Positions 11,993-24,589 are shown, counted from the stretch's first letter. The stretch is DNA of 64,000 nt from Orientallactaga sibirica (GCA_036365145.1 JAEOAD010000034.1:17699501-17763500), one strand, 5' to 3'. Numbers and translations: made by a program. Notes: generated by a model from the letters alone, not told the origin.

Positions 11993-13627
11993 TATGCATA
12001 TGTATGTATATATAGGCCAGAATCATTGGCATACTAGCATACATGAAAACACTGATTTCAATATATTTTGATATTTTGTTCTTCATGCATGGTCATAACA
12101 GAGCTTCTAAACCATTTTATGAGGTAGAATAAGAGATTTAAATTGGTAATATTTGAAATTGTGAATGTATAAATGATTGGAAAGACAACCCATGGTTTGA
12201 TTTTTGTCATGTTAAAATTTTTTATCTCTAACTTGCACCCAAATATCATACATGATATCATATATTATATTATTAATTACAATATAATTATTAATTATGA
12301 TAAATACAATAATATTTAATAATATAGAAGAGCCACACAGTCATAGATGAGCAGAAGTATATAATACATATTATGTAATATGAAGCATCTGAATGATGAG
12401 TAGATCTTTAATATTATAATTGAAGTGTAAGAAATGTGTATAAGAACATTATGCAGAGCAAGTGTATTATATACCAGGATCTCAGAATTTTAATAAGCAT
12501 AGCACAAGAGTTAAGAACAATGGAGTGACAGTATAAGCTGGAGTAACAGGGGTAAATTATAACATGAGGAACTTGCTTGGGTATTCAAAATTGCATATGA
12601 AAGATATTGAGGGAAAATTATTACTATGCATCAACTATAGCACAGCTTTATGTATAAAAGTTGACTCTGACTTAAAGATGGAGAAAAAGTTGAAGTGAAA
12701 AATGCATACGCAAGAAAAATAATTTTAATATTATTGTCATTGCAAAAGTATGAACTCATGGCAGCATGAGCTAAACCCGTGTATGTGAATATGGGTAGAG
12801 GTAGATAGACTTGAGAGATATTAAGTACTTTGGAGTGAGTATACGGTATGACTTCAAAGAGACAAAACGCTTCTGAGGGTGACATCCAGAATTTCATCTT
12901 CAGTAAAAAGGTTGATGGTGGTACCCTTACCAACAAGATTTTAGAGTCTCCATAATCTTGACTTTTTAATGCTACATAGGTAAAATGTGAAATGTCAGTG
13001 AGATTGTTCAGGTAAAGAAATCAAATTATATTGTATCAAATGTCTGTGGAGAGCTATGCTGATTTCTGTGGAGATAGAAATAAGTTAAAATAAATTTCTC
13101 TTCCAAATTCTCATAGTTTTCCAGCTCATGCTGCTCTGCTGTGTTATATCACCTTCTCCTTTCTCTCAACCAGCAGGTCTGAGAGTTCAACTTGGTCCAG
13201 ATATGTCAGCAAGAAGGAAGAAAAATATTCTAAGTAGGAGTCCTTTATGAAGGCAACAATCACTCCTTAAAAGGAACAGAATGTGTTGTGAATATGCTAA
13301 TAACATTTATGCAAATCAAGGTTCTCTGTAGTAACTACAAGATCAAAGGATAACTGCAAGTAATTCCGTAATGGGCTGTAATTACCCTTCCATCTCGAGT
13401 ATGGGGGATGAGAGTGGCTCATGGATCAAACACAGTTTCTAAATGCTTTCATATTTCATGAGGACCTCCTCTTTAACAGTACACTGAATCTACCTGAAAA
13501 GCTACTAATGAGCATATATGTACAACCAGATTAAACAATGTGGAATAAGTTCATTCTCACCTTTTTATCTTCCTTCCCTTCCCTTCTTCCATATATTTTG
13601 CCTTTTCCCATCTCCCTCCCCACTTTC
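11993..13627. other. AT-rich sequence, no gene seen
   Basis: Includes a very AT-rich patch at 12,240-12,330. The 101-codon minus frame at 12631-12936 has no signature I recognise. A CT-rich run at 13,560-13,630 leads into the next SINE. Confidence 0.4.
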
Positions 13628-13822
13628 TTTCTTTTTTACTTTTATTCATGAGAGAGAAAGAAAGAGAGGAGAATGAGCATGCCAGGGCCTCTAGCCACTG
13701 GAAACAAACATCAAATGCATGCGCCACCATTCATATCTGGCTTATGTAGGTTCTGGGGAATCTAACCTGAGTCCTTAGGCTTTGCAATCAAGTGCCTCAA
13801 CCACTAGGCCATGACTTTAGCC
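13628..13822 (-). mobile_element. tRNA-derived SINE
   Basis: Antisense copy: GAGAGAGAAAG tract, GCATGCCAGGGCCTCTAGCC, ATCTGGCTTATGTAGGTTC, GGCTTTGCAATCAAGTGCC and head CAACCACTAGGCCATGAC. Confidence 0.85.
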
Positions 13823-13884
13823 CCTGTTTCTTTGTCTTAATACTATCTGTCCAGAAAGAAACCTTTCTTAAAGAATAAGCAAAT

Positions 13885-14050
13885 AAACCAGGCATGGTGG
13901 TGCATGCCTTAATCCCAGAACTTGGGAGGCAAAGGTAGGAGGATTGCAGTGAGTTCGAGGCCACCCTGAGACTACAGAGTGAATTCCAGGTCAGCCTGGG
14001 CAACAGTGAGACCTTACCTCAAAAAACCAAAAAATAAAAAAAAAAATTAA
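13885..14050 (+). mobile_element. B1-type SINE with 15-bp TSD
   Basis: Sense B1 with GGCATGGTGGTGCATGCC, GAGTTCGAGGCCACCCTGAG, CAGTGAGACCTTACC and an A-rich tail. AAAGAATAAGCAAAT is found at 13870-13884 and 14051-14065, an exact target-site duplication. Confidence 0.92.
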
Positions 14051-14292
14051 AAAGAATAAGCAAATGGGGCTATAAGTCCAAGTATGACAAAATCTGGATA
14101 TGTAACTTTCTATTAAGTAACTGATCTTCTTTCCCACTTAGTTTTCCCATTTTTATGTAGGGATTTTAATGTGTATAATGACTTCCTCAAAAATTAGAGA
14201 AATATGCACCATTTCAATTTATTTTAAGGCAGCATTTTTCCTTTTTTCTTTTGAAATATATTCAAAGTACATAAAAGTTGTAAGTAAAATCA

Positions 14293-14293
<1 letters not shown>

Positions 14294-14329
<36 letters not shown>
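14294..14329. repeat. (CA)n microsatellite
   Basis: About 17 CA units. The frame running through it (14169-14462) encodes Thr-His repeats and is not a gene. Confidence 0.95.
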
Positions 14330-14330
<1 letters not shown>

Positions 14331-14589
14331 GCACGCACGCACATGGTTCTCTCCCCATCGAATAATTTGAAAATAAATTGCAGGCATTTTTATCTATTTC
14401 CTTTTACACATAAAAATCTGATCCTATGTAGGATGGTATTACTGTCAAAACTAGGAAATTAACCCATCAGTTTCTCTGTGTTGTCTACTTCAGAGAGCAT
14501 GCTCACTTTCTGCCAGTTACCACACTAATAGTATTCCTATAAAACTGCTCAATGTATGATCTTGTAATACACATAATCTCCTATGTTTC

Positions 14590-15410
14590 CTTAATCTCTT
14601 TCAGTTTGAAAGAGTTTGCAATCTTTCTTTGACTTTTCCGCCCCTGGTAATTTTGAAGATAACAACAAATTGCTTTATAAGTTGTCTCACCATTAATTTT
14701 TCTGAGTGTTGTTCATAATTACATTCAAGTTATGCCATTTTAGGGGCAGACATGTGATAAAAATGATCTTGCATTCTTGCTCAATCACACTGTACACATT
14801 TTGGTTTGAATGACCCCATCACCAGTGACATAAATGGTGATCTTTTAACTAAACTACAATTTGTCAGTTTCTCTTATTCTTTTCTCCTTAAAAATTAGTA
14901 AGGAATCTCTGTGGAGATTTAAGATGTGGAAATATTCCACTTGTTTCTCAGTGTTTGTTCACTAGCTTTTCTGTTTATGTATTTTTCCTCAGATTTTGTG
15001 TTTACTAAAATGATTGGAAATATTTTTGAAAATCTCATTTATATTTGAAATTATTAGAAACTCCCTTCTTATTTACTCATTAAAGTAAGTTTTACTAGTA
15101 TGAACTCATGGATTTCAATTTTATTCCATATCATAATCTATTTTCCCATTTATTTGAATTATCATATTTGGCTAGCAGGATTCTTCTGAAGGTGGATTCT
15201 CCCAAGCTCCCTTGTTTCTCCTTCATGCCCATATCATTCTGCATTCTTTGCTTTACTAATAATATAAGTTGCTCTATGTTCATCTTGAAATTTCATTGTC
15301 CCAGCTTTAGAATTAAGTTATTTTTTTATAAATCCTTGATTACTTTCAGTGGATGATGGTACATCCATTCTCAGAATGGTGTAGGAGATGTACTGACTGT
15401 GCAGTGTCTG
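14590..15410. mobile_element. ancient L1M-type 3' region
   Basis: Ordered blocks match my memory of an old placental L1 3' segment: CATTCAAGTTATGCCATTTT, AGGAATCTCTGTGGAGAT, GATGTGGAAATATTCC, ACTCATGGATTTCAATTTTA, CCATATCATTCTGCATTC and TTTCAGTGGATGATGG. I cannot fix the strand with certainty. No reading frame survives. Confidence 0.5.
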
Positions 15411-15557
15411 AACCCAGCTACTATAACACTGCTCTAACCTAGCCTTCGGTATCAAATAATTTCAGGAATTACTTCAGTTGTAATGCTGCTTCATCCAAGG
15501 TCATCTTCCATGACAGATAACCCTACAAAGACTGCCTCACTGTTAAATGTGAAATGT

Positions 15558-15880
15558 TGTTGCAGATATCTTTTCATTACTTGGAGAAACTCTCAACCAG
15601 AAACAGCTGATGGGAGGAAAATATTTATTTCAGACCTACAAATTCCAAGAGAAGCTTCGTAGTGGAGGAAGCTGGCTTACTTCATATATATATACACAGA
15701 AGAGAGACAAAACCTAACAACCAGTGCTCAAGCTAGGTCTCTTCAGCCCTCTTGAGGCTGGGCTCAAGATCTGACCCCAGTGACATATAGTCCAGGAGGG
15801 CTCCACCAGCTGAAGACTAAGAAGGAAGCTTAATCAAAAATACCTGAGCCTATGGGGTTATTTACATTCAATCCACCACA
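15558..15880 (-). mobile_element. MaLR-type LTR, old solo copy
   Basis: Plus strand starts near TGTTGCAGATATC and ends in ...AATCCACCACA. It has the antisense arrangement of this LTR class: a GGAAAATATTTATTTCAG block (antisense of the poly(A)-signal region) and the closing GAGCCTATGGGGTTATTT part. Same class as 35,879-36,215. Confidence 0.5.
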
Positions 15881-15985
15881 GGTGTCTGTGTTACCGAGTT
15901 CTAATATAGTTTCACAGCATTCTGTGAGTCAACTGAGGACATCACTGTGTCTGTACACCATATACACTTTTGTCCTTACTCAGTC

Positions 15986-16190
15986 TTTTTGTTTTGTTTT
16001 GTTTTGTTTTGTTTTGTTTTGTTTTGTTTTGTTTTGTTTTGTTTTGTTTTGTTTTGAGGCAGGGTCGCACTCTAGCTCAGGCTGACCTGGAATTCACTAT
16101 GTATTCTCAGGGTGGCCTCAAACTCACTGCAATCTTCTACCTCTGCCTCCCCAGTGCTCGGATTAAAAACATGAGCCACCACGCCCAGCT
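15986..16190 (-). mobile_element. B1-type SINE with expanded (TTTTG)n tail
   Basis: Antisense B1: GAGGCAGGGTCGCACTC, CAGGCTGACCTGGAATTCAC, CTGCCTCCCCAGTGCTCGG and GAGCCACCACGCCCAGCT. It is preceded by about 14 TTTTG pentamers (15986-16055) grown from the A-rich tail. Two overlapping frames here encode Phe/Val/Leu/Cys repeats and are artefacts. Confidence 0.92.
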
Positions 16191-17056
16191 CTCGATCTTT
16201 TTATAAATGTCTTTTATAGGTATTGTTTCTCAATGTGGCCCGTAAGAAATGCTCTGTCTTGAAGTCTGAATACTGGGAAACATCTCCCCAAGAGATGTGG
16301 TTTGTTTCTTTGCCCATATCTCCTTAATTGACCTAGAACATGCATGCCTACATGTACTTCTGCATACATAATATATATTGAACATCACAGTTTGGTGGAG
16401 AATAATGCCTTTCCAAAATAGGGTAGCCAGTGCCAGAAGTTATAAATCTGTTAGATTACCCAGTAAAGACTAACTGAGTTTAGGAGTGAAATTAAGACTG
16501 GGAATTGGTTGATCTTCAAATAACTGGACAATTTATATTATCTAAATCATTCCAATTTAAAAATGAGTACCCTTAATAATAGCAAAAGTGACATAAAATT
16601 AGACAAAAGGAACTGCTACTGCAGATGGTCTGAATGATGCAATATATAGACTTAAAACAGATTTTGGCTTGAAAGACAGAGAAGAGGGGACAGCATCCAA
16701 GAAATTTGGGTAGATGGGAGGGGAACAGTGCCAAGGAAGGTGGGTGAGTGGGAGGAGACCACTGCCAAGGAAAATGAGAAGCAACCAGACACTGGAAAAA
16801 TAAACATAAGGAATTTATTGTCTTCTGGAGCAACTAGAAAAGAACAAAATTTTTTCAACACCTTAGTACATGTTATATGGGGCCCTTGCTAGACCTCTGA
16901 TTTACAGATGTATAACATAATAAATTTGTATTGATTTATTTCACCAATAATTTCATCATTGGCATCATTGGCACTAAATGAAATAAATAATATGAACTTC
17001 TACAGATCTTCCTAAATCCTATCCAATACCACAGAGCTTATTTCAACATTCCACTT
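16191..17056. other. unique sequence, no gene seen
   Basis: No repeat recognised. Three overlapping short minus frames at 16,573-16,861 read through a purine-rich tract (16,675-16,800) and have no conserved features. Confidence 0.45.
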
Positions 17057-18439
17057 GTTTTTTAACTGTTTTAATTGAAAACTACCAATATTGACAATAA
17101 ACCATGATAATTCCCTCCCTTCCCCCACTGTCCCTTTCACAAATCCACTCTCCATCATAACCTCATCCTCTCAATTAGCCACTCTTTTATTTTACTGTCA
17201 TTAACTTTTCCTCCTGTTATGAGGGTCCTGTGTAGGTAATGCCAGGCATTCCAAGGTCATGAATATCCAGGCCATTTTATGTCTGGAAGACTGCATTGTA
17301 AGCAATCCTAACATTACTTTGGCTCTTACATTCTTTCTGTCATCTCTTCCACAATGGACCCTGAGCCTTGGAGTATGTGATAAGAGATGTTTCAGTGCTG
17401 GACACTCCTCTATCACTCCTTCTGAGCACTATGGTGCCTTTTGAGTCATCCCAGAAGTCATCTAAAAAGAGAAGCTTCTTTAACCCAAAAGTGTGAGTAG
17501 CATTAATATATGAATATGAACATTAAGAGAACTGCTTACTGAACAGTTTGATGAGCATAATATATATTTAGCCAGGCACTAGAAGGTGTTACACCCCTGG
17601 GGCCCATGACCTCCCCATCATAGGTTTTCAGTACCAGGAATGTATTTTACCTCCTGTGCAGTAGGCCTCCAGTACAATTAGTAAAGAGTTGGTTTTCCCC
17701 TATAACATACATGCCACAATTGCACCCATTGCATCATTTGGCCTGGCTGGGTAAACAAGGCTTGCAGTGTCCACTGTTGTTCACTTCCACTAATGATTTC
17801 TTTCTCCCATAGGGCTACATGCAGGGTAGCTTTGTCCAGATTTTTGTCAGCTGGTCTAAGGGGAGGAGGTTTTTAGCTCAGCTCCAGCAGAATTTCTCAG
17901 TGACCTTGCACCCAAGCACATAGAGTCTTCAGGAAGAGGGTCTTACCATCTACTCCTGGTGGGAAACCAAGAGCCTCAGCAATGGTCTGTAGTGTTTGGG
18001 GAGCATCAGGGACTTCCCTGGCCAACAACCCACTGGAAGGTATCCTATCCCTGGCACTGAATGTTTTCTAGTAACAATCTATGGCTTCTAGGTGTGTCAT
18101 TGTCCAAAAATGTATGGCATATTTATACCCTCTTAAACTTTGATTAACCCTCCCCCTCCCCTGCCTTTCCTCATTCTCTTCCCTTGACCTCACTCAGACC
18201 ATTCCACCCCTGTAACCTGTTCATCTGTTTACTCCTCCCCTCTCCTCCCTCACTTATAGCCCTTTACCAGCTTACTGGCCTACCAATTTTTACCCTAACT
18301 CACATACAAGTCTAAACATTTGTAGCTAGGATCCACATACGAGAGAGAGACCATACTGCCTTTGGTTTTCTGGATCTATGTTATCACAGTAAGTAAAATC
18401 CTTTCCACATCCATCCATTTCCCTGAAAATATCATAATT

Positions 18440-21160
18440 TCATTCTTTTTTTACCATTTAATAGAACTCCATTATATAAGTGTGCCACATCTTCATTATC
18501 CATTCATCAGTTTAGTTGATGGACGTGTAGGCTGGTTCCTTTTCCTAGCTATTATGAATAAAGTGGCAATAAGCATGGATGTGCAAGTACATCTAAGGTA
18601 GTGAGACAAGTCCTTAGGACATATGCCTATCAGTAGTATCCCTGGGTTGTAAGGTAAATCTACTTTAAGCTGTCGCAGCGACCTCCAGATGGATTTCCAC
18701 AATGGCTATACCAGTTTACATTCCCTCCAGCAGCGTAGAAGTGTTCGTCTTTTCCTTCATCCTCACCATCATTTACTGCCATTTGTTTTCTTGATGATTG
18801 CCATTCTCACAGGAGTGAGATGGAATATCAAAGTAGCTTTAATTTACATTTCCCTGATGACTAAGGATGTAGAACATTTTTTATATATATTTGGAGGCCA
18901 TATATATTTCTTCCTTTGAAAACTCTCAATATAGTTCCATAGCCCATTTTTAATTGGGTTGTTTGATTTCTTATCATTTACTTTTTTTGAGTTCTTTGTA
19001 TATCCTGAATATTAATCCTCTGTCAGATGTATAGCTGGCAAAGACTTTCTCCCATTATGTAGGTTGCCTCTTTGCTCTATTCACAGTGTCCTTTGCTGTA
19101 CAAAAGCTTTTTAATTTCATGAAGTCCCAGTAGATCAGTAGTGGTTTTACTTCCTAAGGAACTGGGGTTATATTCAGAAAGTTGTTGCCTATGCTAATAT
19201 GTTGAAGTATGTGCCCTACATTTTCCTCTGGCAGTTTCAGAGTTTCAAGTATGATATTAGGGCTTTCTGGATTTGATTCTTGTACGTGGAGTGAGATAAG
19301 GAATTATTTTCAGCCTTCTACATATAGATGTCCAGTTATCCCATCTCCATTTGTTAAAGAGGCTGTCTTTTTCTCCAGTGCATATTTTTGACTTTTTTAT
19401 TAAAAATCAGATAGTTGTAGCTGTCCAGACTTACATCTGGGTCCTCTATTCTGTTCCATTGATCTATGTGTCTATTTTCAGTGCCAGGACAGTGCTGTTT
19501 TTGTTATTATGGCTCTGTAATATAGCTTAAAATCAGGTATGATGATACCGCCAGCCTAATGTTTGTTGTTCAAAATTGTTTTAGATGTTTGAGATTTTTT
19601 TGTAATTCCAAATGAATATTAGGATTGTTTTTTTTTTTTCTGTTTTCATGAAGAATGTCATTAGAATTGTGATGGGGATTGTATGAAATATGTTAGATTG
19701 CGTTTGGAAGATTGACATTTTCACAATATTGATTCTTCCTATCCAAGAACATGGGATGTTTTTCCATTTATAGTGTCTTCTGCAATTTCTGTCTTGAGTG
19801 TTCTAAAATTTACAAAATAGAGATCCTTCACTTCCTTGGTTAGATTTATTTCAAGGAAACTTATTATTTTTTGAGGCATTTGTGAATGGGAGTCATTCCC
19901 TGATTTCATTCTCAGCATGTTTGTTGTTAGTATATAGGGAGGCTACTCATTTCTCTGTGCTAATTTTGTATCCTGCTGTGTTGCTAAAAGTGTTTATCAG
20001 CTATGACAGTTTGCTGGTAGAGTGTTTAGGGTCCTTTATGTATAGAATGATATCATCTACAAATAATAACTTGTTCTCTTCCTTTTCAACTTCTATCATT
20101 TTATGTGTCTCTTGCCTTATTGCTATGGCTAAGACTTCCAGTACTACATTAAATAAAACTTAGGACAGTGGATACCTTTGCCTTGGTCCTGATTTTAGTG
20201 GAAAAGCTTCAAGTTTTTCCCCATTTAGTATTATGTTGGCTGTAGGTTTGTCATAAATAATCTTTATCATGATGAGATATTTTCTTTCTATTCCCAGTTT
20301 CTTTAGGATTTTTAGCATGAAGGGATGTTGGATTTTGTCAAATGCCTTTTGTGCGTCCTGAGATTATTGTCATTTTCATCCTTCAGTCCATTGAGATGGT
20401 GTATTACATTTATTTATTTGCATGTGTTGAACCATCCCTGCATCTCTGGGATAAAACCTACATGGTCAGAGGGAATGATTGTTTTGATATATTCTTGTAT
20501 TCTGTTTTACCAGTATTTTGTTGAGAACTTTTGCATCTATGTTCATGAGGGAGATTGGCCTGTAATTTTCTTTTCTTTATTCTTAATTTTTTTTTTAATT
20601 TTATTTTTGCAGAGAAAGATGGAGAGTGTAAAAGAGAGAGAAAGTTGACACACAAGGGCCTCAGCCAATGCAATCAAACTCCAGAAGCTTATGCCACCTA
20701 GTGGGCATGTGCAACCTTGTGCTTGCTTCATCTTTGTGCATCTGGTTTATGTGGAATCTGGAGAGTAGAACATCAGTCCTTAGGCTTTGCAAGCAAGTGC
20801 CTTAAACACTAAGCAATCTCTTTAGCCCCTGTAGTTTTCTTTTTCTTTTTCTTTCCTTTTTTTTTTTCTGTCCTTATTTGGTTTTTGTATCAGGGCAATG
20901 CTGGCTTCGCAGAAGGAGTTTGATGGCATTCCTTAGTTTTCTATTTTATGGAAATTTTTGAGAAGCATTGATGTTAGTTCTTCTGAGAAGGTCTTATAAA
21001 ATTGACCTGTGAATCCATCTGGGCCTGGAATTTTTTTTAGTTGGGAGATTTCTTATACCTTTTTATTCTTCCTGCTTGTTATAGGTCTGTTTAAATGGTT
21101 TATCTCATCTTGATTTAATTTTGGTAGGTCATATTGATCAAGAAAATCATCCATTTCTTT
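18440..21160 (-). pseudogene. L1 ORF2 remnant (endonuclease/reverse transcriptase gene, 3' portion)
   Basis: ORF2 encodes the L1 reverse transcriptase used for target-primed insertion. This copy keeps the 3' portion, including the C-terminal region where an antisense ATGTGGCACACTTATATAATG codes for MWHTYIM, the counterpart of the usual MWYIYTME motif. The frame is broken by stops and shifts and interrupted by a SINE, so it is not functional. Confidence 0.75.
20576..20828 (-). mobile_element. tRNA-derived SINE (long variant) inside L1, TSD present
   Basis: Antisense copy of a longer subtype with an extra block, CACCTAGTGGGCATGTGCAA and CTTGTGCTTGCTTCATC. It splits the L1. An imperfect 16-17 bp duplication (CTGTAATTTTCTTTTC at 20560-20575, CTGTAGTTTTCTTTTTC at 20829-20845) flanks it, so the SINE is younger than the L1. 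Confidence 0.88.
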
Positions 21161-22110
21161 CATTATAGGCCAATTCCAGGACTCTTGGTTTCCCACTAGG
21201 AATAGATGGTATACCCTATTCCTGAAGACTCCACATGCTTGGGCTGCAAGGTCACTGTGAAATCTTGCTGGAGCTGAGCTGAAAACCTCCTCCATGTAGA
21301 CCAGCTGGCAGAAAGCTGAAAAAAGCTATGCTGCATGCAGCTCCATGGGAGAGAGAGAAGTCATCAGTGGAGATCAACAACAGTGGACACTGCAAGCCTT
21401 AAGTTTGGCCAGCCAGGCCAAATGAGCCAACCGGAGTAATAGTAGCATGCCTGTTATGGGGAAACAAAACACACTCTAATTAGACTGGAGACCCACTCCA
21501 TGGGAGGGAATAAATATCTGGTATTGAAAACCAATAACAAGGGAAGTCACGGGGCCTAGTGGTGTAATGCCTGCAAGTGACTGGCTAAATGCATATATTG
21601 TGCTCACTAAACTGCCTGGGTAAGCCCTTCTCTTAATGTCCACACCCATATATTAATGTTACTCTCACTTTTGGTTAGAGAAGCTTCTCTTTTCACATGG
21701 GGATGACCTCTGGAATAAATCAAAAGGCTTCATGGTGCGAAGAAGAAGTGACAGAGAAGTGTTCAGCAGTGAACATCTCTATCACACCTTCCAAGGCTCA
21801 GGGTCCATTGTGGAAGAGGTGGCAGAAAGAATGTAAGAGCTAAAATAAGATTGGACTCCTTGCAATGCACTCTTCCAAACACAAAATGGCCTGAATATCC
21901 ATGACCTTGCAGTGCCAGGCACTACCTACACAAGACCAGTATAATAGAAGGAACAGATAATGACATCAAAATTAAAGAGAGACTGATTGAGAGGGGAGGG
22001 ATCATGATGGAGAGTGGAGTTGAAAAGGGGAAAGTTTGGGTGAAGGAATTATCATAGTTTATTGTCTATAATTATGGAAGTTGTCAGTAATGAAAATTAA
22101 AAAATAAAAT
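21161..22110 (+). mobile_element. L1 3' UTR (subfamily A), 5'-truncated, sense
   Basis: Starts at CATTATAGGCCAATTCCAGG and continues through CTTGGTTTCCCACTAGG, GGAGCTGAGCTGAAAACCTC, CAAGGCTCAGGGTCCATTGT and CAGTGCCAGGCACTACC to an A-rich end at about 22,090-22,110. It is the inverted counterpart of 17,057-18,020. No coding sequence. Confidence 0.85.
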
Positions 22111-22205
22111 GAAATAAAGAATAGATTAAACAACAACAAAAGAAAATTGTTTTTTTTTTTTTACATTGGGGGCCTAAAGATGACCATCCATTTGTATTTC
22201 TTTCT

Positions 22206-22400
22206 TTTTTAAATATTTTATTTATTTGGTTGAGAGTGAGAGAGAGAATATGGGTGCACCAAGGCGTCCTGCCACTGCAAACGAACTCCAGATGCATGTG
22301 CCACCTTGTGCATCTGGCTTATATGGGTCCTGGGGAATCCAAACTGGGTCATTTGGATTTGCAGGCAAGCATCTGAACCACTAAGCCATCTCTCCAGCCC
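22206..22400 (-). mobile_element. tRNA-derived SINE
   Basis: Antisense copy close to consensus: GAGAGTGAGAGAGAG, CACTGCAAACGAACTCCAG, CATCTGGCTTATATGGGTCC, ACCACTAAGCCATCTCTCC and AGCCC. Confidence 0.9.
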
Positions 22401-22404
22401 ATAA

Positions 22405-22409
22405 AGAAC

Positions 22410-22441
<32 letters not shown>

Positions 22442-22485
22442 TCAAGTAGGGTCTAACTCTGGCCCAGGCCAGAGTCTCATATGAG
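22405..22485 (-). mobile_element. truncated B1-type SINE
   Basis: A TTTTG/TTTTTG tail and then AAGTAGGGTCTAACTCTGGC and CCAGGCCAGAGTCTCAT, a B1 right end in antisense that breaks off after about 45 bases. Confidence 0.6.
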
Positions 22486-24589
22486 AAGTCAATGAATAGG
22501 ATAAATGTGCCCAGAATCACCAACTATATTTCAAAACAGATAACAGAGCATTACCAGAAAGGCTAAAAATTTATAAACTCTGTCTAGATGGTGATACCAA
22601 CTCCAGGTTCTATAAGATAACAGATCAGAAAGATACTAGATCAAAAAGATGTCTGATGATATTATGGAAAAGTGATTTGAATGAGCTTGTGTGTCTAGAA
22701 CCCCCCATCTCACAACATCTGCAATTCTCATCCATGGATCAGTTTTAGGGAAGATATTCTTGTATCTGACTGATTCAGATGAAAATGATGCTAGTTACAA
22801 AAAGTTGTTTTCACTTTTCTTCTCCCTGGCCTCTGTCTTAGAGGATCTAAACCTAGAGCCTTCATTGATGAGAGGAGAGTTAGCAGCAAGAGTCAAATTC
22901 AGGAGAGCCATGCTCACATAGTACAGGTGTCTAGGCCAGAAAGGCTCTAAATCAGCTGACCGGGCTTGATTGGACTGCACTGGAGTGCAGATTTTGATCA
23001 TAACAAATGAGACTATTTGTAAAATCTTAACATGACCAGAGGACATCTTTTCTTTCTGAAACTGATGAAAAAAATATGCTAACCATCTCATATTTTACAC
23101 AAGAAGCAGGGAAATATGTGTCTATGAATTGGATTTTAATGAACCATAAAAGGAAAATAATAAAAACAAATCCTGCCAAATTTGAACCTTTTGTTGTAAA
23201 ATATATTTAGACAATAGTAGATCAGGAATAGTCCATGTCTCTTCACTGCTTAATTCAAAATATTCTAAGAAAGTTCTATGTTTTATTCTTTTTTCCCAGT
23301 TTCAATCTTGCACTCACACAGATGCACAAGTTTAACTCCAAATCATGCCTCCAGCTGTGATATTCTACAGTTCTAAAAGCTGCTACCCAAGGGTCTTTAA
23401 ATACCCTACAGGATTCTCTGAAGAGAGAATTTCAGAAAGGTGTTGTTTCCAAAACCTTGAGGGCTAATTATATTTACATTGGCCTTTAGATATTCTACTT
23501 AAATTTGTTTGGCTCAGCTGAGAACCACTTAAATACTTTTAAAGTTTCTAGAATTGATTTTTTTATCCTTATTCAAATTTACTTTCTCTCTAATGGCCAA
23601 GGCCATTCCATGAGTGTATTTATTTCCTCTATCTATCTCTGCAAACTCTCAAGCACTAAGGTACCCCATACTTCATGCAAATACAAAGATCATTATAAGG
23701 AAAAACAAATGGTATAAGAATTTTAGAAGTCACTCATAAATATTTTTTGAGAACCTTAACATATTAACATACTGTCGTATGCTTTTATTAGCATTTTCAT
23801 TTTTTGTAAGGACCATTTTGTTAGTTCTATGACATATTATCTTGATAAGCTTAATGAATATTGTCATTTGATCAGTAACTATCTATGTAGGATCTATTTT
23901 GATCTCTTTGAGGACCTCTACAATGAGTTCACTGTCCATGACATGGCCATAATCATTCACAGAATTCATGTTGTCATCAGAAGTAGATTTCACAAACTTT
24001 TCTGTGTTTTCCAAGAAGAGAACTTGCTGTCATTAAGTAGAGATGTTTCCAGGTATCAAATATCATGTAAAAATCTTAGATTCATAGAACATTGCTACTC
24101 ACTGTATGAATCACTTATGTGCAAATTCGTTTCACCCCCCCATGCACACACAATTAAACAAATGATAGCATGTGGGAAGAATATAGGCAAAACTATTCTT
24201 AAATAGGCATTTTCTTACCAGTGGGTAGTTCAAGGTTGCAGGTGGATAAAAATTTGTGATTATAAACTGTAAGTACGGAGACTCAGAACTACAACTTGTA
24301 TGTGAGGCTGACCTGAGAGCAAACTGTCCAAGCATCAATATGAGCCTTCTAAACTGACCCATACACTTTTTTACTGCATTGCTTATTACTCTTGGCTGAA
24401 AAAAATGAGACAAATAGATATGCAAACTTCATCATGGGAAGTTATAAGTGATTAAATGAGAGAATTCTCTGAATGTTTGACCTAGCAGGACACATATCTG
24501 TGTTAAATCAATGGTATCTCACTCATGGGTACTATGCACTACTGATCATAATTTATGCCGTAGTATAAATACACGTGTCATAATTATTT
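22486..24589. other. longest largely repeat-free stretch, no gene supported
   Basis: I recognise no repeat family across about 2.1 kb. It contains the longest open frame of the window, 23829-24206 (125 codons, plus). That frame has no signal peptide, domain or composition pointing to a real protein, no upstream context, and the sequence is AT-rich. A diverged pseudogene or old repeat is possible. Confidence 0.45.

Larger units (their letters stand above)
17057..21160 (-). mobile_element. 5'-truncated L1 (subfamily A), about 4 kb, antisense
   Basis: The 3' end is at about 17,057. The 3' UTR spans to about 18,400 and ORF2 sequence from about 18,400 to 21,160. Antisense L1 landmarks follow in order: CCACAATGGCTATACCAG, CTCACAGGAGTGAGATGG, CTGTTCCATTGATCTATGTG, GATTGACATTTTCACAATAT, GGGAGATTGGCCTGTAATTT. 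A tRNA SINE splits it at 20,576-20,828. Its 5' end abuts a plus-strand L1 3' UTR. Confidence 0.85.

Noticed and set aside
15986..16055. Regular short repeats as a CRISPR-like array
   Set aside because: Units are pentamers without spacers, in a mammalian SINE tail.
15852..16206. Hydrophobic repeat frames (Phe-Val-Leu-Cys) resembling membrane proteins
   Set aside because: They are translations of the (TTTTG)n tail of a B1 copy.
17057..22110. Single twin-primed L1 explanation for the head-to-head pair
   Set aside because: The minus copy continues unbroken from its own complete 3' UTR into ORF2, so the 3' UTR is present twice. One twin-primed RNA would contain it once.
23829..24206. 125-codon open frame, plus strand, as a gene
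   Set aside because: AT-rich surroundings, no recognisable domain, no promoter or splice context. A frame of this length is expected by chance in 64 kb of AT-rich DNA. Kept only as something to check.
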